Shown piece by piece: positions 10,130 through 18,451 of a stretch of 35,631 nt of DNA. The stretch is from positions 1 to 35,631 of the IMG/VR virus record IMGVR_UViG_3300042874_000185; one strand, written 5' to 3'. Numbering within the stretch: position 1 is the stretch's first letter; the number at the start of each line of letters is the position of its first letter. A program made the translations under genes and the position numbers. The DNA is from a virus. Below the pieces are notes generated by a model. It did not search any database. It saw nothing but the letters and a program-made list of their open reading frames with translations, and was not told where the DNA came from.

Positions 10130-10608
10130 TAATACCGCTTTCCCCTTGACTCCTTGGCATCTTCAGCTAACGCTGTAAGAACCTGACCAAAGTCACTTTC
10201 ATTTTCTGCAAACTCTCTAAGTGCGTCTTTGTCACCGCCAGTCACTACAGACTCAAAAGTTATTTTTGATGCTTCGATGAATCTATCAAAACCACCAAGG
10301 TCTTCAAACTTACTATCTAGTTCATCTTGCTCTAAATAAAGCTTCTTAAGTTCCTTGGTTGATGCCAGTAGCTCTTTGGGCTTGTTTAGCTCTTTGTGGG
10401 CTTCTACTTCGCTTTCAAGTATTTTCACCATCTTAGATAGCTCTTGGCTTTTTTTGAATAAGTCCAAAATGTCTTTATTCTCTTTGCCTATTTCGCGCTC
10501 TTGTTTCTTGGATAACTCTTTGTAGGTCACGTTAAAAATGCGCTCTACTTTGTTGTCTTCGTTTACGATTTCAAGTTTTAGCTTTAGTGATGGTTGAATT
10601 TTTGCCAT
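10129..10608 (-). CDS. Tail assembly chaperone (gpG-like)
   Basis: 159 residues. The first ~30 are beta-type (SLKLKLEIVNEDNKVERIFNV), the middle is strongly charged and helical (KKQEREIGKENKDILDLFKKSQ), and the end is acidic (EDAKESRGKRY). It lies between the tail tube and tape measure genes, the standard place for this pair. In lambda the product coats the tape measure during tail assembly and is absent from the virion. The last six codons contain the slippery heptamer G GGA AAG in the correct phase. Confidence 0.88.
   Translation of the reverse strand: MAKIQPSLKLKLEIVNEDNKVERIFNVTYKELSKKQEREIGKENKDILDLFKKSQELSKMVKILESEVEAHKELNKPKELLASTKELKKLYLEQDELDSKFEDLGGFDRFIEASKITFESVVTGGDKDALREFAENESDFGQVLTALAEDAKESRGKRY
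10138..10144 (-). promoter_or_regulatory. Programmed -1 ribosomal frameshift site (GGGAAAG)
   Basis: On the minus strand the codons read AGG GGA AAG CGG TAT TAG, so G GGA AAG has the X XXY YYZ phase required for -1 slippage. The same heptamer is used by lambda G/GT. After slippage the ribosome reads GCG GTA TTA GTG ATA GCT and enters the downstream frame without meeting a stop, passing the TAG at 10129-10131. I did not define a downstream pseudoknot. Confidence 0.85.
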
Positions 10609-10657
10609 TGTGTGTTTTCCTGTGTGTTTTATGCTTGTGTGATTTTACCTATAAAGA

Positions 10658-10679
10658 GGGGTGACACACAAAACACCCC
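10658..10679 (-). terminator. Possible terminator or attenuator hairpin after the tail tube gene
   Basis: GGGGTG at 10658-10663 pairs with CACCCC at 10674-10679 across a 10-base loop. On the minus strand this lies just after the tail tube gene and is followed by a short U-rich stretch (TCTTTAT). It may partly terminate transcription between the highly expressed tube gene and the chaperones, or protect mRNA 3' ends. Confidence 0.45.
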
Positions 10680-10692
10680 CCATGTGTACCCA

Positions 10693-11160
10693 TTAAACCG
10701 CTGGAGTCATTGTGTAGGCTACCATTTGTTTATAGGTGCAGGTTACTTTTGAGTCGCCTTGTGTTGTAAGCGTTGGTGAGAATGAACCAATCAACATCTC
10801 TACTTCCATGATTGCGCCTGACCCTGTGCTTGGTGTTTTTTGGTTGTTAAACTCTACTTCAAAAATAAGCGTGTTATCGTTTGCAAAGTCACCAGTGTGC
10901 ACGACTGCTGCTTCTAGCATAGTTTGTGCCGCATAAGTACCTGATGAGTCAAATACAAATGTAAATTCACCCTCTGGGAACTTCAAGATACCTGTACCAG
11001 TGCTTTCGCCAGTGTGACACTCTTCAGTGATGAAATCTCTTTGCCCCTTAGAAAAGGTAAGTTCACCCACCAAACAGGTGATAGTCTCCAACGTGGTTGG
11101 GTTTGATTTCGCCGCTATTCTGATTGTCGCGTCTGCAAGATTTACTTTTTCCATTGCCAT
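10693..11160 (-). CDS. Major tail tube protein
   Basis: 155 residues of beta-rich sequence typical of siphophage tube proteins. Examples are an N-terminal NLADATIRIAAKSNPTTLE, a central EGEFTFVFDSSG and a C-terminal LIGSFSPTLTTQGDSKVTC. It follows the tail terminator and precedes the G/GT chaperone pair, the canonical position. The likely start is ATG at 11160 (MAMEK) or the second Met. It polymerises into the tail tube around the tape measure. A hairpin follows the gene. Confidence 0.85.
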   Translation of the reverse strand: MAMEKVNLADATIRIAAKSNPTTLETITCLVGELTFSKGQRDFITEECHTGESTGTGILKFPEGEFTFVFDSSGTYAAQTMLEAAVVHTGDFANDNTLIFEVEFNNQKTPSTGSGAIMEVEMLIGSFSPTLTTQGDSKVTCTYKQMVAYTMTPAV

Positions 11161-11162
11161 TG

Positions 11163-11522
11163 TTAATCCCTTATGTTAAATTTAACGACACCTTCATAGA
11201 TGCCGCTGTCTAGTCTGATTATTGCACCCTCTGTGCGTACTTTTTCAAGTTGCACCCCGTTAGCAATAACACCGCTGAAATGTTCTACCACATCGCTCAT
11301 AAGCTTATGAACGCGTCCACGGTGAGTGTCATAACAGAGTATGCGTACCCCGTGAATGATGTTCATGTCGCTGTATTCAGTGTCCCCTCCCAATGGATAG
11401 ATATCAAGTGATACATAAGGCAGTGGGTCGGTTATCACTTCGCCGTTCATAAACAACGGGGTCTGTACCCAGCTTGTGCTTATGAATGTGGCTACCGTGC
11501 TGTATAGTTCATAAGATGTCAT
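11163..11522 (-). CDS. Tail terminator / tail completion protein, putative
   Basis: 119 residues with the look of gpU/DUF3168-like tail terminators. The N-terminal helix is ELYSTVATFIS; then comes a pattern of short strands (LPYVSLDIYPLGG, IHGVRILCYDTHRG), a helix (VHKLMSDVVEHF) and a final strand pair (AIIRLDSGIYEGVVKFNI). It lies between a gp10-like connector and the tail tube gene, where the terminator is normally found, and overlaps the upstream gene by four bases. The family call is by pattern and position. Confidence 0.7.
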   Translation of the reverse strand: MTSYELYSTVATFISTSWVQTPLFMNGEVITDPLPYVSLDIYPLGGDTEYSDMNIIHGVRILCYDTHRGRVHKLMSDVVEHFSGVIANGVQLEKVRTEGAIIRLDSGIYEGVVKFNIRD

Positions 11523-11821
11523 CTTTCAATTTCCTTTACAAATCTATCAAGCATCGGGTCGCCACCATCACGCCACTGCTCCGAACCGTACCAACGACCG
11601 CCTACAAACCGTCTACCACGCCACAATACATCAGCGTACTGCTGTGGGTTTTCAATCGTCCACGACAATTTACCGCCTTGCACCATCTCCCACGCTCCCC
11701 TGTATTCACCCGTATCAACAGGTGAGGCACGGATGAGGTCACCATAGAACTCTACTACTTTGCTTTCTACAAAATCAATGTCTTTATCGACTTCAATGTC
11801 AAGCTCTTTTAGTATCGTCAT
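11519..11821 (-). CDS. HK97 gp10-like neck / tail completion protein
   Basis: 100 residues. Its core IRASPVDTGEYRGAWEM is the recognisable signature of the HK97 gp10 family (SPVDTG..R..W followed by an NPQQYADVLWRG segment), which acts at the head-tail joining region. The length is slightly under the family's usual 110-150 residues. It overlaps both neighbours by four bases, showing tight translational coupling within the connector gene cluster. Confidence 0.83.
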   Translation of the reverse strand: MTILKELDIEVDKDIDFVESKVVEFYGDLIRASPVDTGEYRGAWEMVQGGKLSWTIENPQQYADVLWRGRRFVGGRWYGSEQWRDGGDPMLDRFVKEIER

Positions 11822-12165
11822 TTTCTAATCTGCGCCTCATAAACTATCTTTAGCCCCTGTGCTTCAGTAGGCTTTGGTGGTATAACTATCGTCCATTGGT
11901 CACCAACATCATCTACAAACTTCCAGTCTTGCATAGGTGTATTATCACTCACAAATGTGAGTTTAGCGTCCCCTGCCAGTATTCTGTTTTCAATTAAATC
12001 TTTAGTACTGTAGTACTCTCTATAGTAAGTGACACTCACCGTGGTATCTGTGCCACTCACTACACCGCTTATCGGGTCTATTGTTTGGCTGGTGATAAAA
12101 TACCCGACGCTTCCAAACTCTTTTATCAAGTCTATAGCGACTGATTTCAAATCATTACTAAGCAA
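11818..12165 (-). CDS. Head closure / head-tail adaptor protein, putative
   Basis: 115 residues with an N-terminal helix (LKSVAIDLIKEFGSVGYF) followed by small beta-barrel sequence (TVSVTYYREYYS, DAKLTFVSDNTPMQDWKFVDD, DQWTIVIPPKPTEAQGLKIVYE). This layout fits head-closure (stopper) proteins of the SPP1 gp16 / HK97 type, which often read K.GD..W.I. It lies between the adaptor and the gp10-like gene as expected, with an 8-base overlap upstream. The call rests on pattern plus position. Confidence 0.7.
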   Translation of the reverse strand: MLSNDLKSVAIDLIKEFGSVGYFITSQTIDPISGVVSGTDTTVSVTYYREYYSTKDLIENRILAGDAKLTFVSDNTPMQDWKFVDDVGDQWTIVIPPKPTEAQGLKIVYEAQIRK

Positions 12166-12577
12166 CGGTAAACCCTCTTGTTACTGGCATGCTGCTATCA
12201 ATCATACACGCCCTCAGGATTGACGACACGATAGGTGGGATAGGTACATATTTCCCTGCATCGTCTCTGTACTCTACCGCGATAGAGCCTATTTCGGTCG
12301 ATGTGTACAGCGTGCTTACATCTTTCAAGGACAAGTATTTACCGTCACTCTCAATGTTAGCCTGCAGGAACATCACCTGCGCCATAGCGAAATCGCACAC
12401 AGTGGATACCGTCGCGACACTCGCTAGTATTGTTGCAGACAGTACCAATTCTGCTTCTTGCTGCTCGAGTGTTAACGCTTCCCATCTGTGGAGTGGGTCT
12501 ATAGCGTTAAGTTGTGCAATTGCATCAGCCACACTTATAAAAGAGTTCCATCCATCAGCTGGGTATACGATTATCAT
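12158..12577 (-). CDS. DnaT-like / head-tail adaptor protein
   Basis: 139 residues. The segment YPADGWNSFISVADAIAQLNAIDPLHRWEALT, with a following helix of alternating Ala and Leu, is typical of the phage family annotated DnaT-like (PF20557). Despite that name, the family occurs next to connector genes and probably acts as the first head-tail adaptor. It includes a long helix (QEAELVLSATILASVATV) and a short C-terminal tail. It overlaps the upstream 70-codon gene by four bases. Assignment is based on family recognition and order. Confidence 0.72.
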   Translation of the reverse strand: MIIVYPADGWNSFISVADAIAQLNAIDPLHRWEALTLEQQEAELVLSATILASVATVSTVCDFAMAQVMFLQANIESDGKYLSLKDVSTLYTSTEIGSIAVEYRDDAGKYVPIPPIVSSILRACMIDSSMPVTRGFTVA

Positions 12578-12786
12578 TTTTTAGCCCTTGTTGATCTAGT
12601 GGGGGTTGCTTCTTTATCAAACGATACAAATTCAACCTCAACACCCATATCCGCATAAGCATCACGGATATTTTCTCTGTCCGTGATAACCTTGGCTGCA
12701 CTCTTGTTTGGTTCATGAAAGAAGTCAGGGTTAGAAAACACCCCGACCAGTCCGTCTACTTTATTGGAGGCATAGATGATAGTCAT
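12574..12786 (-). CDS. Small protein between capsid and adaptor genes, unknown
   Basis: 70 residues, starting one base after the major capsid stop. The N-terminus (MTIIYASNKVDGLVGVFSNPDFF) looks like a short strand-rich fold. A helical section follows (AAKVITDRENIRDAYADMG), and the C-terminus is basic (TPTRSTRAKK). Small genes in this position are often head decoration or connector-assisting proteins. I do not recognise the family, and no membrane segment is present. Confidence 0.65.
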   Translation of the reverse strand: MTIIYASNKVDGLVGVFSNPDFFHEPNKSAAKVITDRENIRDAYADMGVEVEFVSFDKEATPTRSTRAKK

Positions 12787-12787
12787 C

Positions 12788-13717
12788 TTATGCCCCTGCT
12801 TTAATCAGTACTCCAGCACTGCCTTTTCTGTCTCCAACCAAGTCCCATGAAGCAGCTGCTGCAAGAGTAGCGTCATCTGGGTTGATGCCTTGAGTTTGAA
12901 CATAAGTAAAGCCTTTGAGCTTGATAGTATAAGCACCCTCTTCACGTAAGTACATACCAGCATTTTCTTTGTCTAGTGACTCAGCTGTCATGAATCTGAT
13001 TGCTTCAGACTCATCGATAAGAATAGCCCCAAGAGTCAACCCGATAACCTTCTTAACACCCGTTGTAAGTGCATCAGAGTCAACCATCCAGATTGCTCGC
13101 CCCAAAGTACCCGTCTCACCTTTGTACACTGCACCGTAAGAAATTTGGTCACCGCTTGATGCCAAAGAGCCGTTTACCAACCCGCCTACTACAATGGAAG
13201 GGGATACAAATGTCACAATCGTATCAGATTGGTCACCGAATTTAAATACACCTGAGTTTAGGTCGTTGATAGTGATTGTGGCATCCGCTGTAGTATGTAT
13301 ACTATCTGCTTCCGTTCCAATCGCTGCAACTACTGAAATCAATGCGCGTTTAAGAATAAATCTTGTTACCGCGTCACCAATCTCTTCACCCAGTTTTGTT
13401 TGCATCGCTTCCATGGATGTGCCGTATCTAGCCAGCTCAGTGTACGTTGCAAATACCAACTCTTTAAAGTACAGCTTCACGTCTGTTTTTTCAAGGTTAG
13501 ACAATCTCTTTGCTGTTGCAGGTGTGTCCACTGTTACATCTCGTCTTGATGCTTCACCTAGTGCTGCAAAGATAGTGGTTTCTAAAAAGTCACCTTTATG
13601 GATTGAAGAACCTACTTCAATTGCACCGTTTGTTGCTGTCTGTGCAAGGAGTAGATTATCTTTAATCGTGTCCATTGCAATTAGTGTTACTACTTCTGTA
13701 TTGAAAATCATTGCCAT
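12788..13717 (-). CDS. Major capsid protein
   Basis: 309 residues, in the position expected directly after the scaffold. The N-terminus (MAMIFNTEVVTLIAMDTIKDNL), the long helix (LYFKELVFATYTELARYGTSMEAMQTKLGEEI), the beta-rich P-domain-like region (SDTIVTFVSPSIVVGGLVN) and the C-terminal A-domain-like segment are consistent with an HK97-type coat protein. There is no fused protease or delta domain, which agrees with a separate scaffold gene. Two near starts (Met1 and Met3) are possible. A one-base gap separates it from the preceding scaffold stop. Confidence 0.85.
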   Translation of the reverse strand: MAMIFNTEVVTLIAMDTIKDNLLLAQTATNGAIEVGSSIHKGDFLETTIFAALGEASRRDVTVDTPATAKRLSNLEKTDVKLYFKELVFATYTELARYGTSMEAMQTKLGEEIGDAVTRFILKRALISVVAAIGTEADSIHTTADATITINDLNSGVFKFGDQSDTIVTFVSPSIVVGGLVNGSLASSGDQISYGAVYKGETGTLGRAIWMVDSDALTTGVKKVIGLTLGAILIDESEAIRFMTAESLDKENAGMYLREEGAYTIKLKGFTYVQTQGINPDDATLAAAASWDLVGDRKGSAGVLIKAGA

Positions 13718-13718
13718 C

Positions 13719-14435
13719 TTAAGCTCCTATTGCTTTCTGTTCATAATGTTTAAACTTCTCAGCAGGTGTCATCTTTGATACGTCACCGCCTTGTTGTCCG
13801 CCGCCTTGTCCTAATTTACCCGCACTTGGTTGTGTGTGTGCTTTTCTGAATGATGCGTAAGTGTCTGTGCTCAATACACTTTTTACATACCCAGTGACAT
13901 CAAGCGTTTTCCCGTCATTCACGATGGGTACTCTTTGGTCTCCCACTACTGTAAACGGTGATATTGCATCACCTACCACACCCACACTTTTAGCGATGAT
14001 GTCTTTAAACGCACCTCTCAAAATAGGGTCGTCAACCAGTACATCACTGTTTCCGTCCAGTGCCTTTGCAAGTTCCGCATCAACTTTCATTGTTGTGAAC
14101 CGCGTTTCATACTCTGATTTGATGCGGTTAATCTCATCATCTTTACCAGACAACGCCTGTGTAAGTTCATGGATGTCTTTCGCCGTTTTGCTGTTTGAAG
14201 TAAGCTCGGCTATCTTTGCAGCAACCGTCTCTTCATTAACCTGCTCTAAGCCCAACGCACTTTTAAGAAGCTGATTCCCTTTTTTATAGTTATCTTTTTC
14301 TTTTTTAACCTCATCAAATTGACTTTGTAGACTTTGTATCGTCGCGTCCTTTTGTGATACTTGTGATTGTATTGCGCTTATTTCGGTTTTAGCCTCTGCA
14401 TTGTCTCCGACTGCCTGCATTAGTTTTTCAAACAT
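13719..14435 (-). CDS. Scaffold protein
   Basis: 238 residues from the preferred start at 14435 (MFEKLMQAV), which has AAGGGA upstream; an in-frame ATG ten codons earlier (14465) is less likely. Residues ~15-65 and ~95-115 are coiled-coil (SQKDATIQSLQSQFDEVKKE). The C-terminus is Gly/Gln-rich and flexible (GKLGQGGGQQGGD), ending in a basic short helix (PAEKFKHYEQKA) of the kind that contacts the coat protein. It lies directly upstream of the capsid gene. It is expected to be lost or cleaved at maturation, though no prohead protease gene is visible nearby. Confidence 0.82.
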   Translation of the reverse strand: MFEKLMQAVGDNAEAKTEISAIQSQVSQKDATIQSLQSQFDEVKKEKDNYKKGNQLLKSALGLEQVNEETVAAKIAELTSNSKTAKDIHELTQALSGKDDEINRIKSEYETRFTTMKVDAELAKALDGNSDVLVDDPILRGAFKDIIAKSVGVVGDAISPFTVVGDQRVPIVNDGKTLDVTGYVKSVLSTDTYASFRKAHTQPSAGKLGQGGGQQGGDVSKMTPAEKFKHYEQKAIGA

Positions 14436-14519
14436 TTTTAATCCCTTTTTGTGTTTATGTGGCACTTATGCTCACATCAGGATATCGCTCCCGCTAATAT
14501 CTCATAGGGGAATGATGAC

Positions 14520-15437
14520 TCACAAATTCGCCAACGATTGAAGTTTTGTAAGGTCTATTCTATTTTTTGATTTAATCGCATCCTGCACTGCCTTGGGTTG
14601 CAATGCCAGCCAGTCATAATAGTCAATGTTTGGGAACTGTGTACCCTCTTTGGGTGCGTTTTCAAAGTACTGCTGTCCTGCCCGTTTTGCGTCACCTGTA
14701 GTGATGGGTGCTAGTGTGCATCTACACCTAAAGTGTATCTTTGGTTTTTGGCTTGGCGGGATATCGCTTAGCTTCTCCCATTTTCTGCCATCAAGTGCGA
14801 CACATATAGCACAGGTTCTAGCATCAAGTGTTGCAACGTATTCATAGCCTTTTATCACCTGTCTTCTTTCGAGTTCCATAAACACATCGTCTTTTGCGCT
14901 CTCTCTTGCTGCAGCCATTGCACTTTGTATGATGGTCTGTGAGATGTGCTGGGTTTTCTTTTCTGCCAAATCTTTTAGATTTTTATACACCTGCTTTGAT
15001 GATAAGCCCTCTGATATCCCAATGGCTATCTCTCTCTTGAACTGCCTAATCGTATCTTCATTGTTTGACCTGATTAAGTCTTGGAGTTCATAGTTATGGA
15101 TGAGTGTATTCGCGGTGAAGTTCAATACCTTGGTCACAGGGTTTTCTAAAAAAGTAGCAGCCGTTGCGCCTGCTGTGAGCGTGGCTATAATGCCCATATC
15201 TTCCAATAGGTTCGCAGCCAGTTCTTGGTACAACGGGTCAATCTCTTCTAAGATTGCAGCGGTGATATCTTTGCGTCTTTGCAGCTGCGTTCTGCCGTCT
15301 GATTTTGTGTATGCAAGCACCATCTTATCCAGTGCCTTCAGCAGCCCCTCTGTGTAGGCATCTGTGCTATTGAGCCTTAGCTTGTATGCCAGTGCTTCAT
15401 ACCTGAGCAGCAGGTTTAAGCGTTCTTCATCGCCCAT
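14520..15437 (-). CDS. Minor head protein, SPP1 gp7 / Mu gpF-like
   Basis: 305 residues. The C-terminal hallmark is present: ATLDARTCAICVALDGRKW (about residues 204-222), followed by KIHFRCRCTLAP, the conserved Cys/His-rich end of the phage Mu F family. The helical N-terminal half is usual. The protein assists head morphogenesis and is thought to enter the procapsid together with the portal. It overlaps the portal gene by 11 bases (ATG at 15435-15437, portal TGA at 15427-15429). The order portal - gp7-like - scaffold - capsid matches many siphophages. Confidence 0.9.
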   Translation of the reverse strand: MGDEERLNLLLRYEALAYKLRLNSTDAYTEGLLKALDKMVLAYTKSDGRTQLQRRKDITAAILEEIDPLYQELAANLLEDMGIIATLTAGATAATFLENPVTKVLNFTANTLIHNYELQDLIRSNNEDTIRQFKREIAIGISEGLSSKQVYKNLKDLAEKKTQHISQTIIQSAMAAARESAKDDVFMELERRQVIKGYEYVATLDARTCAICVALDGRKWEKLSDIPPSQKPKIHFRCRCTLAPITTGDAKRAGQQYFENAPKEGTQFPNIDYYDWLALQPKAVQDAIKSKNRIDLTKLQSLANL

Positions 15438-16803
15438 TGACTATGTCTCTATCATTCAGCGCGCTGATATCAACCGTTTTCAACTCACCATAGTTTTGCA
15501 GCTCAGTCAGGTAGGCAGTCTTATCGATCGTTCCATCTGAATAAAGGTCGCTCAGCATTTTATAGCTCAGGTCATCCATGCTGGTGTCAAAGAACTCTTT
15601 GTTTGTGGTGATATAACCCTGTGGTGCTACCCCTGCGAACTTTGAAAACAGTGTATGTATCTGGTTGACATACTCTTCCATCTTGTACGATAATGACGCC
15701 ACCATGCTTTCACCGACTACCCGCTCGCTCTCTGATTGCGTCTGTGTTTTGTTCCCTGTGGTCTCAGATATAAACCGCACGAACCCGTCTACAATTGCAT
15801 CCTTTTTATCCTGCAGTGTGGACTTAAGCACCGCGTCCGCACTTCCATTGAGTTCCTTTATTTCCACATCACCCAGTTTTGCACCCGTCTCAGGGTTGAC
15901 ACTGAAGTCTACACCTTTGCTGGATTGAAATTCAACGACATTGATAGGGTTGCCGTTGTCGTCCGTGGATGGCATTGCTATACCCGCACTGTTAGCCATC
16001 ATTCCCCATGTGGTCACAAATGGGAAGGCTAACTTTTTGTTATAGCTGTCCTTGGCACTTTCAATGTTGTAGTACTGAAGCTGATAATTAGCTTCATTGA
16101 TAAACGGGGGGATATCTACCGTATCATCAAACACAAGCTCAATGATACTTAACTCATTCACACCGCTTTGGATAGTATCAGTGAGTACTATGCCGCCATC
16201 GGTTTCTCTAAACACCTCAACTGTGCCATCGCTGAAATAAACACGATATTCGGTCTTTGTCTCTTCCTCATATTTATCCTGTGAATATACATAAGTACCA
16301 GCTACGGCGATATGTTCTATATTTCCGTACTCATCCCGTCTAAGCACACTGTCCATAACCTTATCACGCGAGATAATTGACAAGTAGGGTCTAATGCCCA
16401 GTTGCTGTTCCTCTCTTGCATTTGATGCCTGTACAGGTGGTGTCCATACCAACACATATACTTTGTTCTCCAGTAGCATATACCGCAATAAATCCTTTGC
16501 CAGCTCATTGAGTGACTTAGTACCATCGGCGGTGTCGTAGTATCTTGTTATGTCATGGGACACTCCCTCATCGATGGTGATAGGATTCTTAAATATAATG
16601 TTGATAATTGAATTAACCGCGCGTCTGTAGGTAGTTCCACATGCTGATGAAGCTAGTCGACGATTGTATTCAGCTGCCGACTCACTGCCTGATTTTTCAA
16701 GATAAGCCTGCACTTTATCAGCCCCCGTGTAGGTATTGAAGCACTTTAGTGACTGGTCTATGACGACTTGGTTTTCGTAAGTAAAGTTTGGAACTGTAGC
16801 CAT
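15427..16803 (-). CDS. Portal protein (DUF4055 type)
   Basis: 458 residues. The sequence pattern EYNRRLASSACGTTYRRAVNSIINIIFKNP near residues 45-75, the VYVLVWTPP strand, SIIELVFDDTVDIPPF and a C-terminal helical segment are characteristic of DUF4055 portal proteins. The product forms the ring at one capsid vertex for DNA entry and tail attachment. It begins about 85 bases after the large terminase ends and overlaps the minor head gene. The start ATG at 16803 precedes MATVPNFTYENQ. Confidence 0.87.
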   Translation of the reverse strand: MATVPNFTYENQVVIDQSLKCFNTYTGADKVQAYLEKSGSESAAEYNRRLASSACGTTYRRAVNSIINIIFKNPITIDEGVSHDITRYYDTADGTKSLNELAKDLLRYMLLENKVYVLVWTPPVQASNAREEQQLGIRPYLSIISRDKVMDSVLRRDEYGNIEHIAVAGTYVYSQDKYEEETKTEYRVYFSDGTVEVFRETDGGIVLTDTIQSGVNELSIIELVFDDTVDIPPFINEANYQLQYYNIESAKDSYNKKLAFPFVTTWGMMANSAGIAMPSTDDNGNPINVVEFQSSKGVDFSVNPETGAKLGDVEIKELNGSADAVLKSTLQDKKDAIVDGFVRFISETTGNKTQTQSESERVVGESMVASLSYKMEEYVNQIHTLFSKFAGVAPQGYITTNKEFFDTSMDDLSYKMLSDLYSDGTIDKTAYLTELQNYGELKTVDISALNDRDIVNGR

Positions 16804-16846
16804 GTGAGTAAGCCTTTTGTTTTCAGGAATTATGACTCACAAATTT

Positions 16847-16855
16847 GGGGGGGGG
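16847..16855 (+). repeat. Poly-G tract (9 G) between terminase and portal genes
   Basis: Nine consecutive G on the plus strand (C9 on the coding strand), followed by a TG-rich stretch, lie in the short spacer between large terminase and portal genes. Tracts of this length slip during replication and also cause sequencing errors. It is outside coding sequence, so only spacer length would vary. Confidence 0.8.
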
Positions 16856-16889
16856 TGTGTGGTGGTGTTGGTGTGGTTAAGAACCCGTC

Positions 16890-18113
16890 CTAAAAAAACG
16901 CATGAATATTCGGTTTGACTTCAACTAACGGTATCGCACCGGTAAACACAGCGTAACGGATTGAGTCCATGGCATCATCATTCAGCTTGATGGGTTCATC
17001 CAACGGGTTATCAGATTTATCCAACTTCCAGCTGTACAGATTAAGCTCGTTGATGATATTGGTACTGCCTCTGGTCACATGAATATTATAGCTCGACACT
17101 TTATCAATCCCAGCCTTTACATTCTTGATAGCCTTGGTGACACTAAACCCTGCCTGCCTAAGCTCTTTGATACGGTCAGGTTCTGCACTGTCTGCCCTGC
17201 CCTGTAATCTCATAATATAGGGGTGCGTTTCTTTCACCGTGCGCATCATTTCAGAGGTGGTACTGTTTGAGCGATAATACACTTCATTGATATACATGTC
17301 GTTCCCGTCTATCATTACTTCAGTGAGTGCCATAGGGTGGTTGAACCCAAAGTCCAGTCCCCATCTATGCACCTCCGCATCACGTGGCATTCTATCTATA
17401 ACGGTGTACCTCTCAAAGATAAGCCCTTTGAGAACTCCCCACTTGCCCAAAGCATACACATCATAGTAAGTTCTGTTTGTATCCTTCAGCGCGGTCAGTA
17501 TCTCCACATATTTGGCATCGATAAATCGGTTATCAAGATAGGTGGTGTGCAGGATAACAGCGTCTTTGTCTTTAGTGTCAAAGAACCTGCTCTTGAGCCA
17601 GTGTTTGGAGCTGATAGGGTTGAACGAAATCATTATCTGTTTGTAGTTCTTGAGATGGTCACCACGCAATCTTAGATCCAGTTGCGTAAAATCATCAAGG
17701 GTAAACTCTGATGCTTCTTCCATCCAAAGTGAGGTGATGTCTTTGATAGACTTCATCTTTTCTTTATTATCTAGTCCCTTAAAAACAATGCAGCTGTTAT
17801 TAACGGTGCACTTTATTGTCATTTCACCCGTCAGGGACTCTGAATAGCTAAAGAGAGACGATAAGCCCATCGTATGTATCGCGCCTATTATTTCAGCACG
17901 TGAAGATTGTCTGATGGTATTTTCCACTTTTCTTAGAACTAGCAGGTTATGGTCTTTTTCAGTGAGTACACGGATAACTATCTTCTGCGCTGCAAACACA
18001 GACTTTCCCGAACCTGCACCCCCATACAGCACCAAGTAACGAGAGTCCGTCCAGATATGCTTAAAGTATTCATCATTGATGATTTTATCAAGATGGGTAA
18101 AGTCTACTTTCAT
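16890..18113 (-). CDS. terL: Terminase large subunit, PBSX type
   Basis: The motor that packages DNA into the head. Start chosen at 18113 (MKVDFTHLD), where ATG and the previous TGA overlap as ATGA; the in-frame ATG at 18131 would add six residues. Visible motifs are Walker A (YGGAGSGKS, ~residue 30), Walker B with catalytic acid (SLWMEEASEF, ~130) and the coupling region (ISFNPISSKHWLK). The C-terminal RNase H-like nuclease shows acidic residues in GLDFGFNHP, RADSAEPDRIKE and NDDAMDSIRYA. The PBSX family (Terminase_3) usually packages by headful, which fits a circular assembly. About 407 residues, normal for the family. Confidence 0.95.
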   Translation of the reverse strand: MKVDFTHLDKIINDEYFKHIWTDSRYLVLYGGAGSGKSVFAAQKIVIRVLTEKDHNLLVLRKVENTIRQSSRAEIIGAIHTMGLSSLFSYSESLTGEMTIKCTVNNSCIVFKGLDNKEKMKSIKDITSLWMEEASEFTLDDFTQLDLRLRGDHLKNYKQIMISFNPISSKHWLKSRFFDTKDKDAVILHTTYLDNRFIDAKYVEILTALKDTNRTYYDVYALGKWGVLKGLIFERYTVIDRMPRDAEVHRWGLDFGFNHPMALTEVMIDGNDMYINEVYYRSNSTTSEMMRTVKETHPYIMRLQGRADSAEPDRIKELRQAGFSVTKAIKNVKAGIDKVSSYNIHVTRGSTNIINELNLYSWKLDKSDNPLDEPIKLNDDAMDSIRYAVFTGAIPLVEVKPNIHAFF

Positions 18114-18448
18114 TCCAGCGACCTCTTCCATGCCTCCACTTCACGCGTGACATACAGGCACTCTATACACATCTCATCTTTGCTAGTCAGCTCAGTACCG
18201 CAGCGGGTGCATGGGTGGACATGGATGGTGATATTTTTAAATGCAAGAGCGGTCTTGCATTCATCAGAGCAGGTTGTAGCATATTTGACATTTAACTTTT
18301 TGTTGCAGTTCTTACAGTAACAGTCTCTTTTTGCTTTCTTGCACCATAAATCATTCGCATACTTTTGTCGGTGGCTGATGGTGCAGTACAAATAACCTGC
18401 TGGGAGGTGGTCTATGTTCTTCTTGCAATATTTACACAGCCGTGCCAT
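18110..18448 (-). CDS. Multi-zinc-ribbon protein between the terminase subunits
   Basis: 112 residues with several metal-binding motifs: CKYCKK near residue 5, CYCKNCNKK and TCSDEC in the middle, and CTRCGTEL with CIEC near the end. The spacing suggests two or three zinc modules. There is no HNH signature (no suitable His-Asn-His), so it is not the usual packaging-associated HNH nuclease. Its place between small and large terminase genes, with a 4-base overlap onto terL, suggests a packaging or DNA-binding accessory role. This is inference. Confidence 0.75.
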   Translation of the reverse strand: MARLCKYCKKNIDHLPAGYLYCTISHRQKYANDLWCKKAKRDCYCKNCNKKLNVKYATTCSDECKTALAFKNITIHVHPCTRCGTELTSKDEMCIECLYVTREVEAWKRSLE

Positions 18449-18451
18449 TGG

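Noticed and set aside
13194-13778. 194-codon plus-strand frame over the capsid gene
   Set aside because: Shadow of the capsid gene; Val/Ser-rich, no motif, wrong strand for the late unit.
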